The notes under the pieces: model-generated
Told to the model about the DNA's origin: nothing
Seen by the model: only the letters and a program-made list of their open reading frames with translations
The model's database searches: none
Source: UBA947 sp031550975
GTDB lineage: Bacteria; Cyanobacteriota; Vampirovibrionia; Gastranaerophilales; Gastranaerophilaceae
NCBI GenBank assembly: GCA_031550975.1
Contig: JAVBOC010000002.1
Span: 1-56,668, forward strand
Direction: 5' to 3'
Length of the DNA stretch: 56,668 nt
Shown: in pieces, positions 16,327 to 24,475 of the stretch
Numbering within the stretch: position 1 is the first letter of the stretch
Layout of the letters: each line of letters starts with the position of its first letter
Made by a program: the position numbers and the translations under genes

Positions 16327-17073
16327 TTATACTATCACTTCCTGTGTTTGTTGCGCGTTCACATAATCCACTAACGAACGGAAAACAAACGGGTGGAACT
16401 TGCCCGCCTTAACCTCGGAATAAATTATTGTTAAAACCTGTTTTGGATCCATTGCTTCTTTATACATTCTGTCTTCAAGCAAAGCTGAATACTCATCCGC
16501 CATAGCGACTATTTGCAGCGCGATATCGGAATTAGCTGACACTTTATGGTGGTCTTTAATAAGTTTGAGAGTGTTCGGACTCAAGCCGGTTGTTTTCAAC
16601 AATTCATAACCGATTTCAGCATGCCTGTCGATAATCTTTCTTTCGCTCTCGTTTAATTTTCCGGGTTTGTTTAAAATCTCGCGCGGGATAAGGACTTTAC
16701 CTAAATCGTGTAGATACGCTGCGTCAGCGACTTCCTGAGTGTTAACTTGGTTCTTTAATGCAATAGGCAATTTATTGGTGATACCGACCGCAACATTTTT
16801 TGTTTCATTTAAATGTCCCATCAAGTTTTGCTGCACATCAGACATGTTTAGCGTACCGTCTGCGCCAATCTCTTTCATAATCTGTGCGACTTTCGGGTTT
16901 GCGGCCATAAGGTGTCTTATTGCCATTTCGTTTGTGTAGCGGCTGACTGTAGTAAATTCAAAAGAATCCGTTTTTGCATTACCAAAAAACGGCCTGTTTT
17001 TAACCTGCCTGTTATTGATATTAACGTTGTTTACACCGCCCACACCCGGTGTAAGAAACCATCCTGTTCCCAT
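16327..17073 (-). CDS. HD-domain phosphohydrolase related to HD-GYP but lacking the GYP motif
   Basis: The C-terminal two thirds follow the HD-GYP layout: YLHDLGKVLIPREILNKPGKLNESER (His-Asp pair near residue 113), HAEIGYELL, DHHK, and VAMADEYSALLEDRMYKEAMDPKQVL. The stretch after HH, where HD-GYP enzymes carry DGxGYP, is shortened and GYP is missing, so c-di-GMP hydrolysis is uncertain. The first 40 residues are Gly/Asn-rich and end in NRPFFGNAKTDSFEF, similar in style to other proteins of this window that carry a Phe-Gly N-terminal motif. No signal peptide is visible. A TATAGT box lies 13 bases before the ATG on the minus strand. Confidence 0.78.
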   Translation of the reverse strand: MGTGWFLTPGVGGVNNVNINNRQVKNRPFFGNAKTDSFEFTTVSRYTNEMAIRHLMAANPKVAQIMKEIGADGTLNMSDVQQNLMGHLNETKNVAVGITNKLPIALKNQVNTQEVADAAYLHDLGKVLIPREILNKPGKLNESERKIIDRHAEIGYELLKTTGLSPNTLKLIKDHHKVSANSDIALQIVAMADEYSALLEDRMYKEAMDPKQVLTIIYSEVKAGKFHPFVFRSLVDYVNAQQTQEVIV

Positions 17074-17102
17074 TAAAAACTTTCACACTATATAATTACT
17101 AC

Positions 17103-17120
17103 ACCTTTATATAAAGTATT
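17103..17120 (+). repeat. 18-bp repeat centred on the palindrome CTTTATATAAAG, copy 1
   Basis: ACCTTTATATAAAGTATT occurs here, upstream of the panE-like gene, and again at 50799-50816 upstream of asd. The core is a perfect 12-bp palindrome and might be an operator. Confidence 0.5.
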
Positions 17121-17134
17121 ATTTTATGGGGGAA

Positions 17135-17163
17135 TTGCTTATTTTGCGGGGTTTATGTATATT
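17135..17163 (+). promoter_or_regulatory. Promoter of the panE-like gene, leaderless arrangement
   Basis: TTGCTT (17135-17140), 17 bp, TATATT (17158-17163), then seven bases and the ATG at 17171. There is no Shine-Dalgarno. Confidence 0.65.
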
Positions 17164-17170
17164 TGTTAAC

Positions 17171-18172
17171 ATGAACGAACAAATAGAAATTAAAAATGTT
17201 TTGATTTGTGGTATAGGCGCGATTGGCAGTATCTTCGCTAATAAATTTAGCGAAGCCGATGTGCCGCTGAAAATTTTGGTTGACAAAAGACGATTAGAGC
17301 AATATTCTCAAAACCCGCCTGTGATAAACGGTAAAAAACTGGATTTAGACTATGTTTTGCCGGAAAACAGAGATTACAAAGCGGATTTTGACGGGCGTGG
17401 AGTGCTAACGAACGCCCATGGTGAGGAAAACCACGCTTTTCCGAACCGTCAACAATCCAAGACAGCAGATTTGATAATTATCGCAACAAAATACAGCGGT
17501 CTGCATGAAGCGGTTAAAAATATTGAAAACTTTGTGGGCGAAAACACAATTATAATTTCATTACTCAACGGGATTTCGAGCGAAGAAATTATCGCCGAGA
17601 AATACGGCTGGGAGAAAGTTTTATGCTCAAATTTCCTCGGACACAGTTCGGTTAGAACAGGAAATGAAGTCAAGGCCGGCACTCTAAATCTTGTTGTTTT
17701 TGGCTCAACTGAGCCTAACGATGAACGGGTTGCGCGGTTGAAAAACTTTTTCGTGAAAGTCGGGATTGATTATAAGATTGCCGAAGATATCAAACGTGCG
17801 ATGTGGTTGAAATTTGCGTTGAATGTTTCTTGCAATCAGCTCTCCGCGATTACTTGCCAGAATTTTGGACAGATGCTGTCAAACCCGAAGATGCTCTCAC
17901 TAATTGAAAACATTATAAAAGAGGTTGCTGCAGTAGCAAAGGCCACAGGGGTAAATAATACTGAAACCATACTGGATGAATGCCTTGCGGATCTAAAACT
18001 CATGTCACCTGATGGCAAAACTTCTATGCTGCAAGACATTGAAGCCGGTCGCAAAACCGAGGTCGAAATGTTTGCCGGCACAATGGTTTGTTTGGGCAAA
18101 CAGCACACAATACCAACGCCTTACAACCAGGTTATGCTGGAACTCATTGAAGCAATGGAAGTATTTGACTAA
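17171..18172 (+). CDS. panE: Ketopantoate reductase family protein (ApbA/PanE)
   Basis: The N-terminal Rossmann motif is ICGIGAIGSIFANKF (residues about 11-25). ADLIIIATKYSGL and SLLNGISSEEII follow, and the C-terminal helical domain has the KRAMWLKFALNVSCNQLSAIT segment typical of 2-dehydropantoate 2-reductases. The expected role is NADPH reduction of ketopantoate in pantothenate synthesis, though the family also includes other reductases. Residues 74-94 (FDGRGVLTNAHGEENHAFPNR) are encoded by a palindromic sequence and look like an inserted repeat. I start at 17171, not 17126, because the promoter lies between the two and the fold begins there. Confidence 0.88.
   Translation: MNEQIEIKNVLICGIGAIGSIFANKFSEADVPLKILVDKRRLEQYSQNPPVINGKKLDLDYVLPENRDYKADFDGRGVLTNAHGEENHAFPNRQQSKTADLIIIATKYSGLHEAVKNIENFVGENTIIISLLNGISSEEIIAEKYGWEKVLCSNFLGHSSVRTGNEVKAGTLNLVVFGSTEPNDERVARLKNFFVKVGIDYKIAEDIKRAMWLKFALNVSCNQLSAITCQNFGQMLSNPKMLSLIENIIKEVAAVAKATGVNNTETILDECLADLKLMSPDGKTSMLQDIEAGRKTEVEMFAGTMVCLGKQHTIPTPYNQVMLELIEAMEVFD
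17390..17450 (+). repeat. Palindromic element in frame inside panE
   Basis: The ends GACGG and CCGTC are complementary. Inside are GGGCGT with ACGCCC and GGAAAA with TTTTCC. It adds about 20 residues between two conserved parts of the Rossmann domain. Confidence 0.55.
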
Positions 18173-18193
18173 CCTCTAAAAAAGTGCTACAAT
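18165..18193 (+). promoter_or_regulatory. Promoter of the dicarboxylate transporter gene
   Basis: TTGACT (18165-18170), 17 bp and TACAAT (18188-18193). The -35 box overlaps the last codons of panE. A normal leader with AGGACGAGG follows. Confidence 0.7.
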
Positions 18194-18227
18194 CATTCAG
18201 TTGATAATAGAAGGACGAGGTTTTAGC

Positions 18228-19550
18228 ATGAAACTACATATGCAGATATTAATAGCATTGGGATTGGGAATTAAGCGTAACTGGCACATATTTTGCGGGA
18301 TTATTCTCGGTATTGCTGCCGGGGTATTTTTGCATCACCATCCGATAGAACACGTTCTGCCTATATTGACTTTTATTGGTCAAGTATTCATTAGATTAAT
18401 TCAAATGGTTGTAATTCCGCTCGTTGTATCGGCGATTATTATTGGAATTACGAGCATTGGAGATAACAAACAACTCGGGAAATTCGGTACGAAAATGATT
18501 GTGTATTACGGCATAATAACTTCAGTCGCCGTCGCAATCGGTGCGGCTCTGGCTCTTATCTTTAAACCGGGTCTTGGTGCAGCACCTTATATCAACGCTA
18601 ACGCTGCCGGCGCAGTTCAAACATCGGTTAAAGCAGCAATTGCACAGCAAGGCAGTGTTTTATCAATGTTCTTAGACTTTATTCCGAGCAACCCGTTCCA
18701 TTCGTTTGCAACAGGGAACATGGTTTCAATCATCGTGTTTATGGTAATCCTAGCTGTTGCTCTCGCTCGTGTGGGTGATGTTAACCGACCTATCGTTTCG
18801 TTCTTTGAATCCGTTTTTGCTGCTACAATGAAAATCACTGATTGGATTATGTTACTTGCAGCGCCTGGTATATTTGCTCTTACAGCGTCTGCTGTTTCAA
18901 GTTTTGGTATAGAAATTTTCCACAGTATTTCAAAATATTTATTAGTTCTTGCAATCGGGTTTACCACTCAATTAGTAATTGTTTACCCGTTATTCTTGAG
19001 ATTCTTCTCAAAAGTCAACTGCGCAACCCTTTATTCTGCTGTTGCGGAAGCAATGATGGTAGCGTTCGGGACTGCAAGTTCATCTGCGACCCTGCCTTTA
19101 ACTATCGCTTGTTGTGAAAAAAGAGGGATTTCGCATAAGATTTCAAGCTTCGTCCTTCCGCTTGGCGCAACGCTTAACATGGACGGAACAGCCCTGCTGC
19201 AAGTTGTTGCGGTAATCTTCTTGGCGCAAGCTTATGGCGTGGTGCTGGAACCATTCCTAATTGTTCAAATCTGTATTTTAGCGATGGTTGCTTCAAGTAC
19301 GTGTGCGGGCATTCCGGGTGCGGGGCTTATCACAATCGCTCTTATCCTCAATAGTATGGGCTTGAGTCAGGAACAGCTTATTGCAGGATTTGCGTTCCTG
19401 TTCACAATTGAACGTATAACAGATATGATGAGAACGCTCATTAACGTAACTTCTGACACCGTTGTTGCTGCTGCGATTGCGGATAACGAAGGTGAAATCA
19501 ATTACGATTTATTCAATAACCCTGCAGCTTACGAGGATATCACAGCGTAG
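18228..19550 (+). CDS. Dicarboxylate/amino acid:cation symporter (GltP/DctA family)
   Basis: This 440-residue polytopic membrane protein belongs to the DAACS family, which imports glutamate, aspartate or C4-dicarboxylates with H+ or Na+. Family marks are the serine-rich AFGTASSSATLPLTI (about residues 275-289), LPLGATLNMDGTALLQV and the GIPGAGLITIALIL tip. Eight or more hydrophobic segments are visible. I choose the ATG at 18228 because AGGACGAGG lies upstream; the ORF could otherwise extend to 18201. A terminator hairpin follows. Substrate preference cannot be read from sequence. Confidence 0.92.
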   Translation: MKLHMQILIALGLGIKRNWHIFCGIILGIAAGVFLHHHPIEHVLPILTFIGQVFIRLIQMVVIPLVVSAIIIGITSIGDNKQLGKFGTKMIVYYGIITSVAVAIGAALALIFKPGLGAAPYINANAAGAVQTSVKAAIAQQGSVLSMFLDFIPSNPFHSFATGNMVSIIVFMVILAVALARVGDVNRPIVSFFESVFAATMKITDWIMLLAAPGIFALTASAVSSFGIEIFHSISKYLLVLAIGFTTQLVIVYPLFLRFFSKVNCATLYSAVAEAMMVAFGTASSSATLPLTIACCEKRGISHKISSFVLPLGATLNMDGTALLQVVAVIFLAQAYGVVLEPFLIVQICILAMVASSTCAGIPGAGLITIALILNSMGLSQEQLIAGFAFLFTIERITDMMRTLINVTSDTVVAAAIADNEGEINYDLFNNPAAYEDITA

Positions 19551-19565
19551 CGGATTGTATTAAAT

Positions 19566-19610
19566 TTTAGCATAAAAAGCCCTCATCCTCGGGAGCTTTT
19601 TTATGCTAAA
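19566..19610 (+). terminator. Long hairpin terminator overlapping the queF promoter
   Basis: TTTAGCATAAAAAGC pairs with GCTTTTTTATGCTAAA apart from one bulged T, around a loop containing CCTCATCCTCGGGA. The right arm contains TGCTAAA, the first part of the extended -10 box of queF. Confidence 0.7.
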
Positions 19611-19612
19611 AT
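19604..19612 (+). promoter_or_regulatory. Extended -10 promoter of queF, leaderless arrangement
   Basis: TGC-TAAAAT, then six bases and the ATG at 19619. No -35 box or Shine-Dalgarno is visible. The same nine bases precede the response regulator gene at 28991. Confidence 0.65.
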
Positions 19613-19618
19613 AAGGGT

Positions 19619-20518
19619 ATGTTGAGTGAAACAGAAAAAATTGCATCGACTTTTTTAGGTAAATCAGTCAATGGAAGCGAATCTTATGACCCGTCGCTTT
19701 TGGTTGCAATTCCAAGATTGGAGAACCGCAAACAATACCAAATCAACTGCGAAGATCTCCCTTTTGAAGGTCAGGATGTATGGCACGCATACGAATTCTC
19801 ATCAATGACTGAAAACGGAATCCCGACTACAAAAATATTAAAGATAAAATACAGCTGCAAGAGTGAATTTATTGTGGAATCCAAATCTCTAAAATTGTAT
19901 TTGAATTCTTTTAACATGACACGAAACGGCACAACGATAGAAGACTGTTTAGATATATGCAAAAAGGCTATAGAAAGGGATTTGAGCGAAAAACTTCAAA
20001 CAAATGTGACAGCTAATCTCTTAGACAACGATACTCAAAGAACAGAAATTTTTAATGATTTTAAAAATATAATTAATAAAATCAGTCAGAACACTCTAAA
20101 AATTGAAAAATTTAAGGAAACACCCGAATTACTTGAAATCGGAACCCTCGATCAAGCCGAGAAACAATTTTTAATGTTTGATTCTTTGCGCTCAAACTGT
20201 AGAGTGACCCGCCAGCCTGATTTTGGCGACGTATTTATATATTACAAATCTAAAAAATATATTTTAGAGGACAGCCTTGTTAAATATTTGTGTTCGTTCC
20301 GTTCGGAGTATCATTTTCATGAGGAATGCTGCGAGATGATTTACAAAAGACTTTCAGATTTATTAGACAAGGAAGATGAACTCTTCGTCTGCGCACTATA
20401 CACCCGCAGAGGCGGCATTGACATCTGTCCTGTGCGCAGAAGTAAAAACTGCACGATAAAAGATGACCACGATTTAATTGACTTAACGAAATTTGCAAGA
20501 AACGGTATCAAACAATGA
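19619..20518 (+). CDS. queF: NADPH-dependent 7-cyano-7-deazaguanine reductase (QueF, long form)
   Basis: QueF reduces preQ0 to preQ1 in queuosine synthesis for tRNA. This is the two-domain (YqcD-like) form of 299 residues. ESKSLKLYLNSFNMTR (87-102) is the NADPH-binding signature. SNCRVTRQPDFGD holds the catalytic Cys194 and Asp201, and SFRSEYHFHEECCE holds the substrate-binding Glu. The stop overlaps the start of yraN by four bases (ATGA), so the two are co-translated. No other queuosine gene is in the window. Confidence 0.95.
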   Translation: MLSETEKIASTFLGKSVNGSESYDPSLLVAIPRLENRKQYQINCEDLPFEGQDVWHAYEFSSMTENGIPTTKILKIKYSCKSEFIVESKSLKLYLNSFNMTRNGTTIEDCLDICKKAIERDLSEKLQTNVTANLLDNDTQRTEIFNDFKNIINKISQNTLKIEKFKETPELLEIGTLDQAEKQFLMFDSLRSNCRVTRQPDFGDVFIYYKSKKYILEDSLVKYLCSFRSEYHFHEECCEMIYKRLSDLLDKEDELFVCALYTRRGGIDICPVRRSKNCTIKDDHDLIDLTKFARNGIKQ

Positions 20519-20865
20519 ACAAGAGAGAAACCGGCGATAACGGTGAAGAACTTGCCTGTCAGTATTTGAGGGATAACGGCTATGTGATTTTAGAGCGCAA
20601 CAAACACTTCGGACGCGCTAGCGAAATTGACATTATCGCAAAATTAAAAAACAAACTCGTGTTTTTTGAAGTAAAAACGCGCAAAAGTAACGCTTTTGGC
20701 ACCCCGTTTGCTGCGGTCACCAAGAATAAATATGAGAAAATACTCAAAGGCGCGCACGCTTATTTAGCCGAAAACCCACACAAAGACTACCGCATTGACG
20801 CAATCGGAATAACCCTGCAGCCAACTTTAAAGATTGAACACGAACGCGGAATAGGCTACAGATAG
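20515..20865 (+). CDS. yraN: UPF0102/YraN family endonuclease-like protein
   Basis: This 116-residue protein matches the YraN family of PD-(D/E)XK-like proteins: GDNGEELACQYLRDNGY (8-24), EIDIIAK (about 41-47) and FFEVKTRKSNAFG (about 54-66) place the Asp and Glu-x-Lys residues of the nuclease core. The family is widespread and its role is not established. It is coupled to queF by an ATGA overlap. Confidence 0.9.
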   Translation: MNKRETGDNGEELACQYLRDNGYVILERNKHFGRASEIDIIAKLKNKLVFFEVKTRKSNAFGTPFAAVTKNKYEKILKGAHAYLAENPHKDYRIDAIGITLQPTLKIEHERGIGYR

Positions 20866-20881
20866 AAAGATAAAAAATAAT

Positions 20882-21028
20882 TGTCATTCCGGACTTGATC
20901 CGGAATCTGGCACTTTAAAAGTTCATGCAAAACCCCAAGTTGGCAAGATCCTGAATCACCAGGTAGGGACATAGAATCTGGCCTCAAGTTCCTTTCAGCC
21001 GATTCTGCAGTCAGTTCAGGATGACAAT
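20882..21028 (+). repeat. Composite intergenic palindromic repeat (TGTCATTCCGG family)
   Basis: It starts TGTCATTCCGGACTTGATCC and ends with TCAGTTCAGGATGACA. Inside are AGATCCTGAATCA and GAATCTGG elements. Related arrays occur at 25967-26132 and 34554-34643. It lies between the convergent yraN and fliI-type genes. Confidence 0.8.
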
Positions 21029-21049
21029 CGGTTAGATTGCCTAGTTATT

Positions 21050-22396
21050 TTAAATATCCACATTCTGCATCATATCAATAAGCGTTTTAATTGTGGTGTC
21101 CATATCAACACTGTCTGCTGTGCGCTGTTGCAAGAAAGCGTTAACCTGTGGCATAAGTTCAATCGCAATATCAAGCTTCGGGTTTGTACCCGGCTGATAC
21201 ATACCAACGTCAATCAAATCTTTGTTTTCACGGTACAATGCAAGGATTTTACGCATCTTTGCCGCTGCTTCTTTGTGTTCAGAAGTCGCAACTGCTGACA
21301 TAAGCCTCGAGATACTTCCTAACGTGTCAATCGCCGGGTAATGGTTGGCTTCTGCAACTTTACGCGAGAGAAAAACGTGACCGTCGACGATCCCGCGGAC
21401 AGTATCTACAATCGGGTCAGCAATATCATCACCTTCCATCAAAACAGTATAGAGTGCTGTAATCGAGCCTTTGGGGTTGTTTCCTGCGCGCTCAAGTGCT
21501 TTTTGTAACCAAGAGAAAATTGAAGGCGGATAGCCTTTCATTGTAGGCGGTTCGCCAATTGATAAGCCAACTTCACGGCCTGCCATCGCACAACGTGTAA
21601 TTGTGTCCGTCATTAAGAAAACTTTTTTACCCTGATCACGGAAATATTCGCAAACAGCAGTCGCTGATAGCAAACATTTTTGTCTAATCAATGGCGGCTG
21701 GTCGCCCGTTGAGCAAACAAGCACGGATTTTGCCATACCTTCTTCGCCAAGCGCGTCTTCAATAAACTCCTTAACTTCCCGTCCGCGTTCACCAATGAGC
21801 GCAACAACGTTAACATCCGCATCGGAATTTCGCGCAATCATCCCCAGGAGTGTACTTTTTCCGACCCCTGAACCCGCAAACAATCCCATACGTTGCCCGA
21901 CCCCAAAAGTCAGAGCCGAATCAATCGCGCGCACGCCGGTTGAGAACATTTCTGTAATAATCGGCCTGTCAAACGCATCCGGTGGAGGGCCTTCAATTGA
22001 GCGCCAAGTAGCACCTGTTGTGTCCATCGGTCTGCCGTCAGTCGGTTCGCCCATCGGGTTAATCAAACGCCCGAGCAAAAAATCTCCGACAGGAATCATA
22101 ATCGGACGCCCGGTTGACGTGACTAAACTTCCCTGCCCGATACCTTCACCGTCAAGCAGCAAAAGCAACTGTGCAACTTCCCCTTTAAACGCAACAACTT
22201 CAGCGGGTTTTTGTCTGCCGTCATAGGTTTCAATGTAGCACAAATCGCCGACTTTAAGCCCCGGAAGTTTAACCTCAACCGTCAAACCAAGAAGCTTTGA
22301 AACCATCCCACGATATTGAAAAAGCGACGTCTTATCGAGTTTTTCTCTGACCGCCTCTTTCATATATGTTAGCTTGCTATCATCAACATTAATCAC
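21050..22396 (-). CDS. fliI: FliI/SctN-type rotary ATPase of flagellar or type III export
   Basis: The 448-residue protein has the FliI/YscN layout: a beta-barrel N-terminus, GLFAGSGVGKST Walker A (about residues 168-179), ALIGERGREVKEF, VFLMTDTITRCAMAGREVGLS and FYTVLMEGDD-like export-specific motif (ALYTVLMEGDD). It energises substrate unfolding and export at the base of a flagellum or injectisome. No other export gene is nearby. The start is GTG, six bases after a TATACT box. It lies directly downstream of five paralogous unknown genes on the same strand, which may be functionally linked. Confidence 0.88.
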   Translation of the reverse strand: MINVDDSKLTYMKEAVREKLDKTSLFQYRGMVSKLLGLTVEVKLPGLKVGDLCYIETYDGRQKPAEVVAFKGEVAQLLLLLDGEGIGQGSLVTSTGRPIMIPVGDFLLGRLINPMGEPTDGRPMDTTGATWRSIEGPPPDAFDRPIITEMFSTGVRAIDSALTFGVGQRMGLFAGSGVGKSTLLGMIARNSDADVNVVALIGERGREVKEFIEDALGEEGMAKSVLVCSTGDQPPLIRQKCLLSATAVCEYFRDQGKKVFLMTDTITRCAMAGREVGLSIGEPPTMKGYPPSIFSWLQKALERAGNNPKGSITALYTVLMEGDDIADPIVDTVRGIVDGHVFLSRKVAEANHYPAIDTLGSISRLMSAVATSEHKEAAAKMRKILALYRENKDLIDVGMYQPGTNPKLDIAIELMPQVNAFLQQRTADSVDMDTTIKTLIDMMQNVDI

Positions 22397-22402
22397 AACA
22401 AT

Positions 22403-22431
22403 AGTATAATGATTTTTGCATAATTAAGCAA
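22403..22431 (-). promoter_or_regulatory. Promoter of the fliI-type gene, leaderless with GTG start
   Basis: On the minus strand TTGCTT, 17 bp and TATACT are followed by six bases and the GTG start. The -35 box overlaps the end of the last tandem paralogue, so the ATPase has its own promoter. Confidence 0.7.
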
Positions 22432-22942
22432 GTTTGTTTACTTTTAGATTCAGATTTTTAATGATATCTTTCATGAATGGTTTAAGAACGGTTTTGATAC
22501 TTTTGCCTCCATTCGGCAGAAAATGTATATCATGTCTTGCGCCAAATTTATATTTATAGGCAATGCTTACTCCAACTCTTAAAGGCAATTCGCTGCCGTC
22601 TTTTGCAGCCAAAACAGCAATTGCCTTCATACCTTCAGGAAGTTTTCTGCCGTCTAGATCCAAGTTTCTTGCAAGTCTTGGCATAACACGGAAGCTCTTA
22701 GCTACAAACATTTCCTTGAGTGCTTTTGCGACACTTTCAACGTCAAAATAATTAGGACATCCCAATACATACGCCAAATAATTATCCGGTAAAGGTTGGC
22801 TCAAACCATAACTTGGTGCCATTGTTTTCTTTACAGAGGGAGGAGGAGCAAGTTTTAAGCCTTTTTTAGTGGTATATGTGCCCCATCTTGCCGGGCCGTT
22901 GCCAAGTATTATTGACGCAGTTCTATCTATTCGACCTAACAT
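22424..22942 (-). CDS. Tandem paralogue 5 of an unknown family (next to the export ATPase)
   Basis: I do not recognise the family. The protein (172 residues) has no signal peptide or membrane helix. After a variable basic N-terminus it has PLPDNYLAYVLGCPNYFD (about 54-71), DGRKLPEGMKAIAVLAAKDG (about 101-120) and a C-terminal LKPFMKDIIKNLNLK. The same pattern recurs in the four genes upstream. AAAGGA lies seven bases before the ATG. It is the last member before the export ATPase and the most diverged in its middle part. Confidence 0.72.
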   Translation of the reverse strand: MLGRIDRTASIILGNGPARWGTYTTKKGLKLAPPPSVKKTMAPSYGLSQPLPDNYLAYVLGCPNYFDVESVAKALKEMFVAKSFRVMPRLARNLDLDGRKLPEGMKAIAVLAAKDGSELPLRVGVSIAYKYKFGARHDIHFLPNGGKSIKTVLKPFMKDIIKNLNLKVNKLA

Positions 22943-22961
22943 ATTTGATTCCTTTCATTGA

Positions 22962-23447
22962 TTAATTTTTAAGTTGTAATGCTTTTATTATTTCATCCAA
23001 AAATGGTTTGATAATATCTTTTACAAACCCTTCTTGCGCCCATTCATGGACGTGTATATCCTGTGAGAACTTATTATTATGCATAATTGTCGGTACTGAA
23101 GGCGGCTTTTTACCGTCTTTTCCTGATATAATTGCTAAAACATTCGTTCCCGGCGGACCTTTTCTTGAACCGAGAAAAGGGCTCTTAAAAAATGTCGGCA
23201 TATTAATGACACCTTTATTTCGCATAGCCTTACTCAATTCATGAACAACAGCGAATAGATGGTGCGCTGCAGGGCAAGCCAATAAATAGACCAAATAATC
23301 ATCTGACAAATCTTTGGAAGTATGATAAGTCGAATTTGGTTTGCTTGTCACTTTTAGAGGTGTTTCAGGTGTCTTTTTCACAATGGCCGTCCTTAGCCTA
23401 ATTAAAGCGTCATCGTGTGAAGTTGGTAGTAGTTTGAAATGTCTCAT
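22962..23447 (-). CDS. Tandem paralogue 4 of the unknown five-gene family
   Basis: This 161-residue protein shares the family pattern: DLSDDYLVYLLACPAAHH (about 47-64), GSRKGPPGTNVLAIISGKDG (about 95-114) and IIKPFLDEIIKALQLK at the end. Its N-terminus differs fully from the neighbours. The gap to the next paralogue is 19 bases. No membrane segments are predicted by eye. The function is unknown; soluble cytosolic or exported location are both possible. Confidence 0.72.
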   Translation of the reverse strand: MRHFKLLPTSHDDALIRLRTAIVKKTPETPLKVTSKPNSTYHTSKDLSDDYLVYLLACPAAHHLFAVVHELSKAMRNKGVINMPTFFKSPFLGSRKGPPGTNVLAIISGKDGKKPPSVPTIMHNNKFSQDIHVHEWAQEGFVKDIIKPFLDEIIKALQLKN

Positions 23448-23464
23448 AAAATTTCTTTCAGTTT

Positions 23465-23947
23465 TTATTTAAATCCCAATTTTTTAATAATTTTGCCTAT
23501 AAACGGTTCAATAGAATCGGCAATATTCTTTAGATTATGCCACGGATGGACGTTTATCGGCTGAGGGAATTCATTTTGAAGTGCAAGCGATATCGCTGTG
23601 GGAAGTTCTTGACCTTTTTTGCCTTTAATGATTGCCAGGACTTTTGTACCTTCCGGGGCTTTTCTTGCTCCTAAAAAAGGATTACCCAATATCATAAATT
23701 GATCAGTAACACCTTTTTTAGAAAAAACTTTTTTTAATACGCTAATAACCGATTTCGAATCAAAGTTCTCCGGGTAAGCTAATAAATATGTACTGTGCCC
23801 ATGTAATTTTTTACTTGCGCCACAGCCAGGACTAGGCTTTGAAGAACTGATATGGGTACGAGCTTTTCTGCCGACAGAGACAGCAATTTCGCCGATTTCT
23901 TTTACTCCGCCGCCATGAGATTTTGATAATGATCTTGAGATATACAT
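23465..23947 (-). CDS. Tandem paralogue 3 of the unknown five-gene family
   Basis: At 160 residues it has HGHSTYLLAYPENFD (about 50-64), GARKAPEGTKVLAIIKGKKG (about 96-115) and SIEPFIGKIIKKLGFK at the end. The N-terminus carries GGGVKEIGEIAVSVGRKA, which resembles the GGGSRQLSDLVGRRM of paralogue 2 and suggests these two are the closest pair. AAAGGA precedes the ATG. Confidence 0.72.
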   Translation of the reverse strand: MYISRSLSKSHGGGVKEIGEIAVSVGRKARTHISSSKPSPGCGASKKLHGHSTYLLAYPENFDSKSVISVLKKVFSKKGVTDQFMILGNPFLGARKAPEGTKVLAIIKGKKGQELPTAISLALQNEFPQPINVHPWHNLKNIADSIEPFIGKIIKKLGFK

Positions 23948-23960
23948 TAATGATTCCTTT

Positions 23961-24455
23961 CTATGAGTTCTTCTTTAATCGTAGTGCGTTTATTATTTCA
24001 CCAATTATTGGCTTAACAGCAATATGAGCCTCTTGGGTGCCCATTTCGAGAGTCCTTATCGGTTGCTGGAACTCGTATTTGCAGGCAAAACTTGCCCCTG
24101 GCGGGGGCTCTACCCCGTTTTTTCCGCTAACTATTGCGATTACATTTGTACCTTCTGGCACTTTCCTTATTCCAAGATTAGGTTTCCCGATGAATCTAGG
24201 CATTTTTATGTTCATTTTTGCAAGTGTTCTTTTGATAGTTTCTATAACACTATACGGTTTGTATGTGCCGGGGAAAGCTAATAAATAAACGCCAAAATCA
24301 TCCGGTACTTTTTTGCTAAGGCTCTGAGTTGCTCCAATCGGGTTTGCTTTTGGATTCCTAACATACCCCTTGTTCATTCTTCTTCCCACAAGATCACTTA
24401 ATTGCCTTGAACCGCCGCCGCGTACAGGTGATATATAATTATATAAACTTGCCAT
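23961..24455 (-). CDS. Tandem paralogue 2 of the unknown five-gene family
   Basis: The 164-residue protein has KVPDDFGVYLLAFPGTY (about 49-65), GIRKVPEGTNVIAIVSGKNG (about 99-118), a Cys-containing ASFACKYEFQQPI strand and VKPIIGEIINALRLK at the end. A GGG turn followed by a helix starting RQLSDLVGRR lies near the N-terminus. It is separated from paralogue 3 by only 13 bases, and AAGGA precedes its ATG, as expected in an operon. Confidence 0.72.
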   Translation of the reverse strand: MASLYNYISPVRGGGSRQLSDLVGRRMNKGYVRNPKANPIGATQSLSKKVPDDFGVYLLAFPGTYKPYSVIETIKRTLAKMNIKMPRFIGKPNLGIRKVPEGTNVIAIVSGKNGVEPPPGASFACKYEFQQPIRTLEMGTQEAHIAVKPIIGEIINALRLKKNS

Positions 24456-24475
24456 AAATTTTTCCTTTTTCTATT

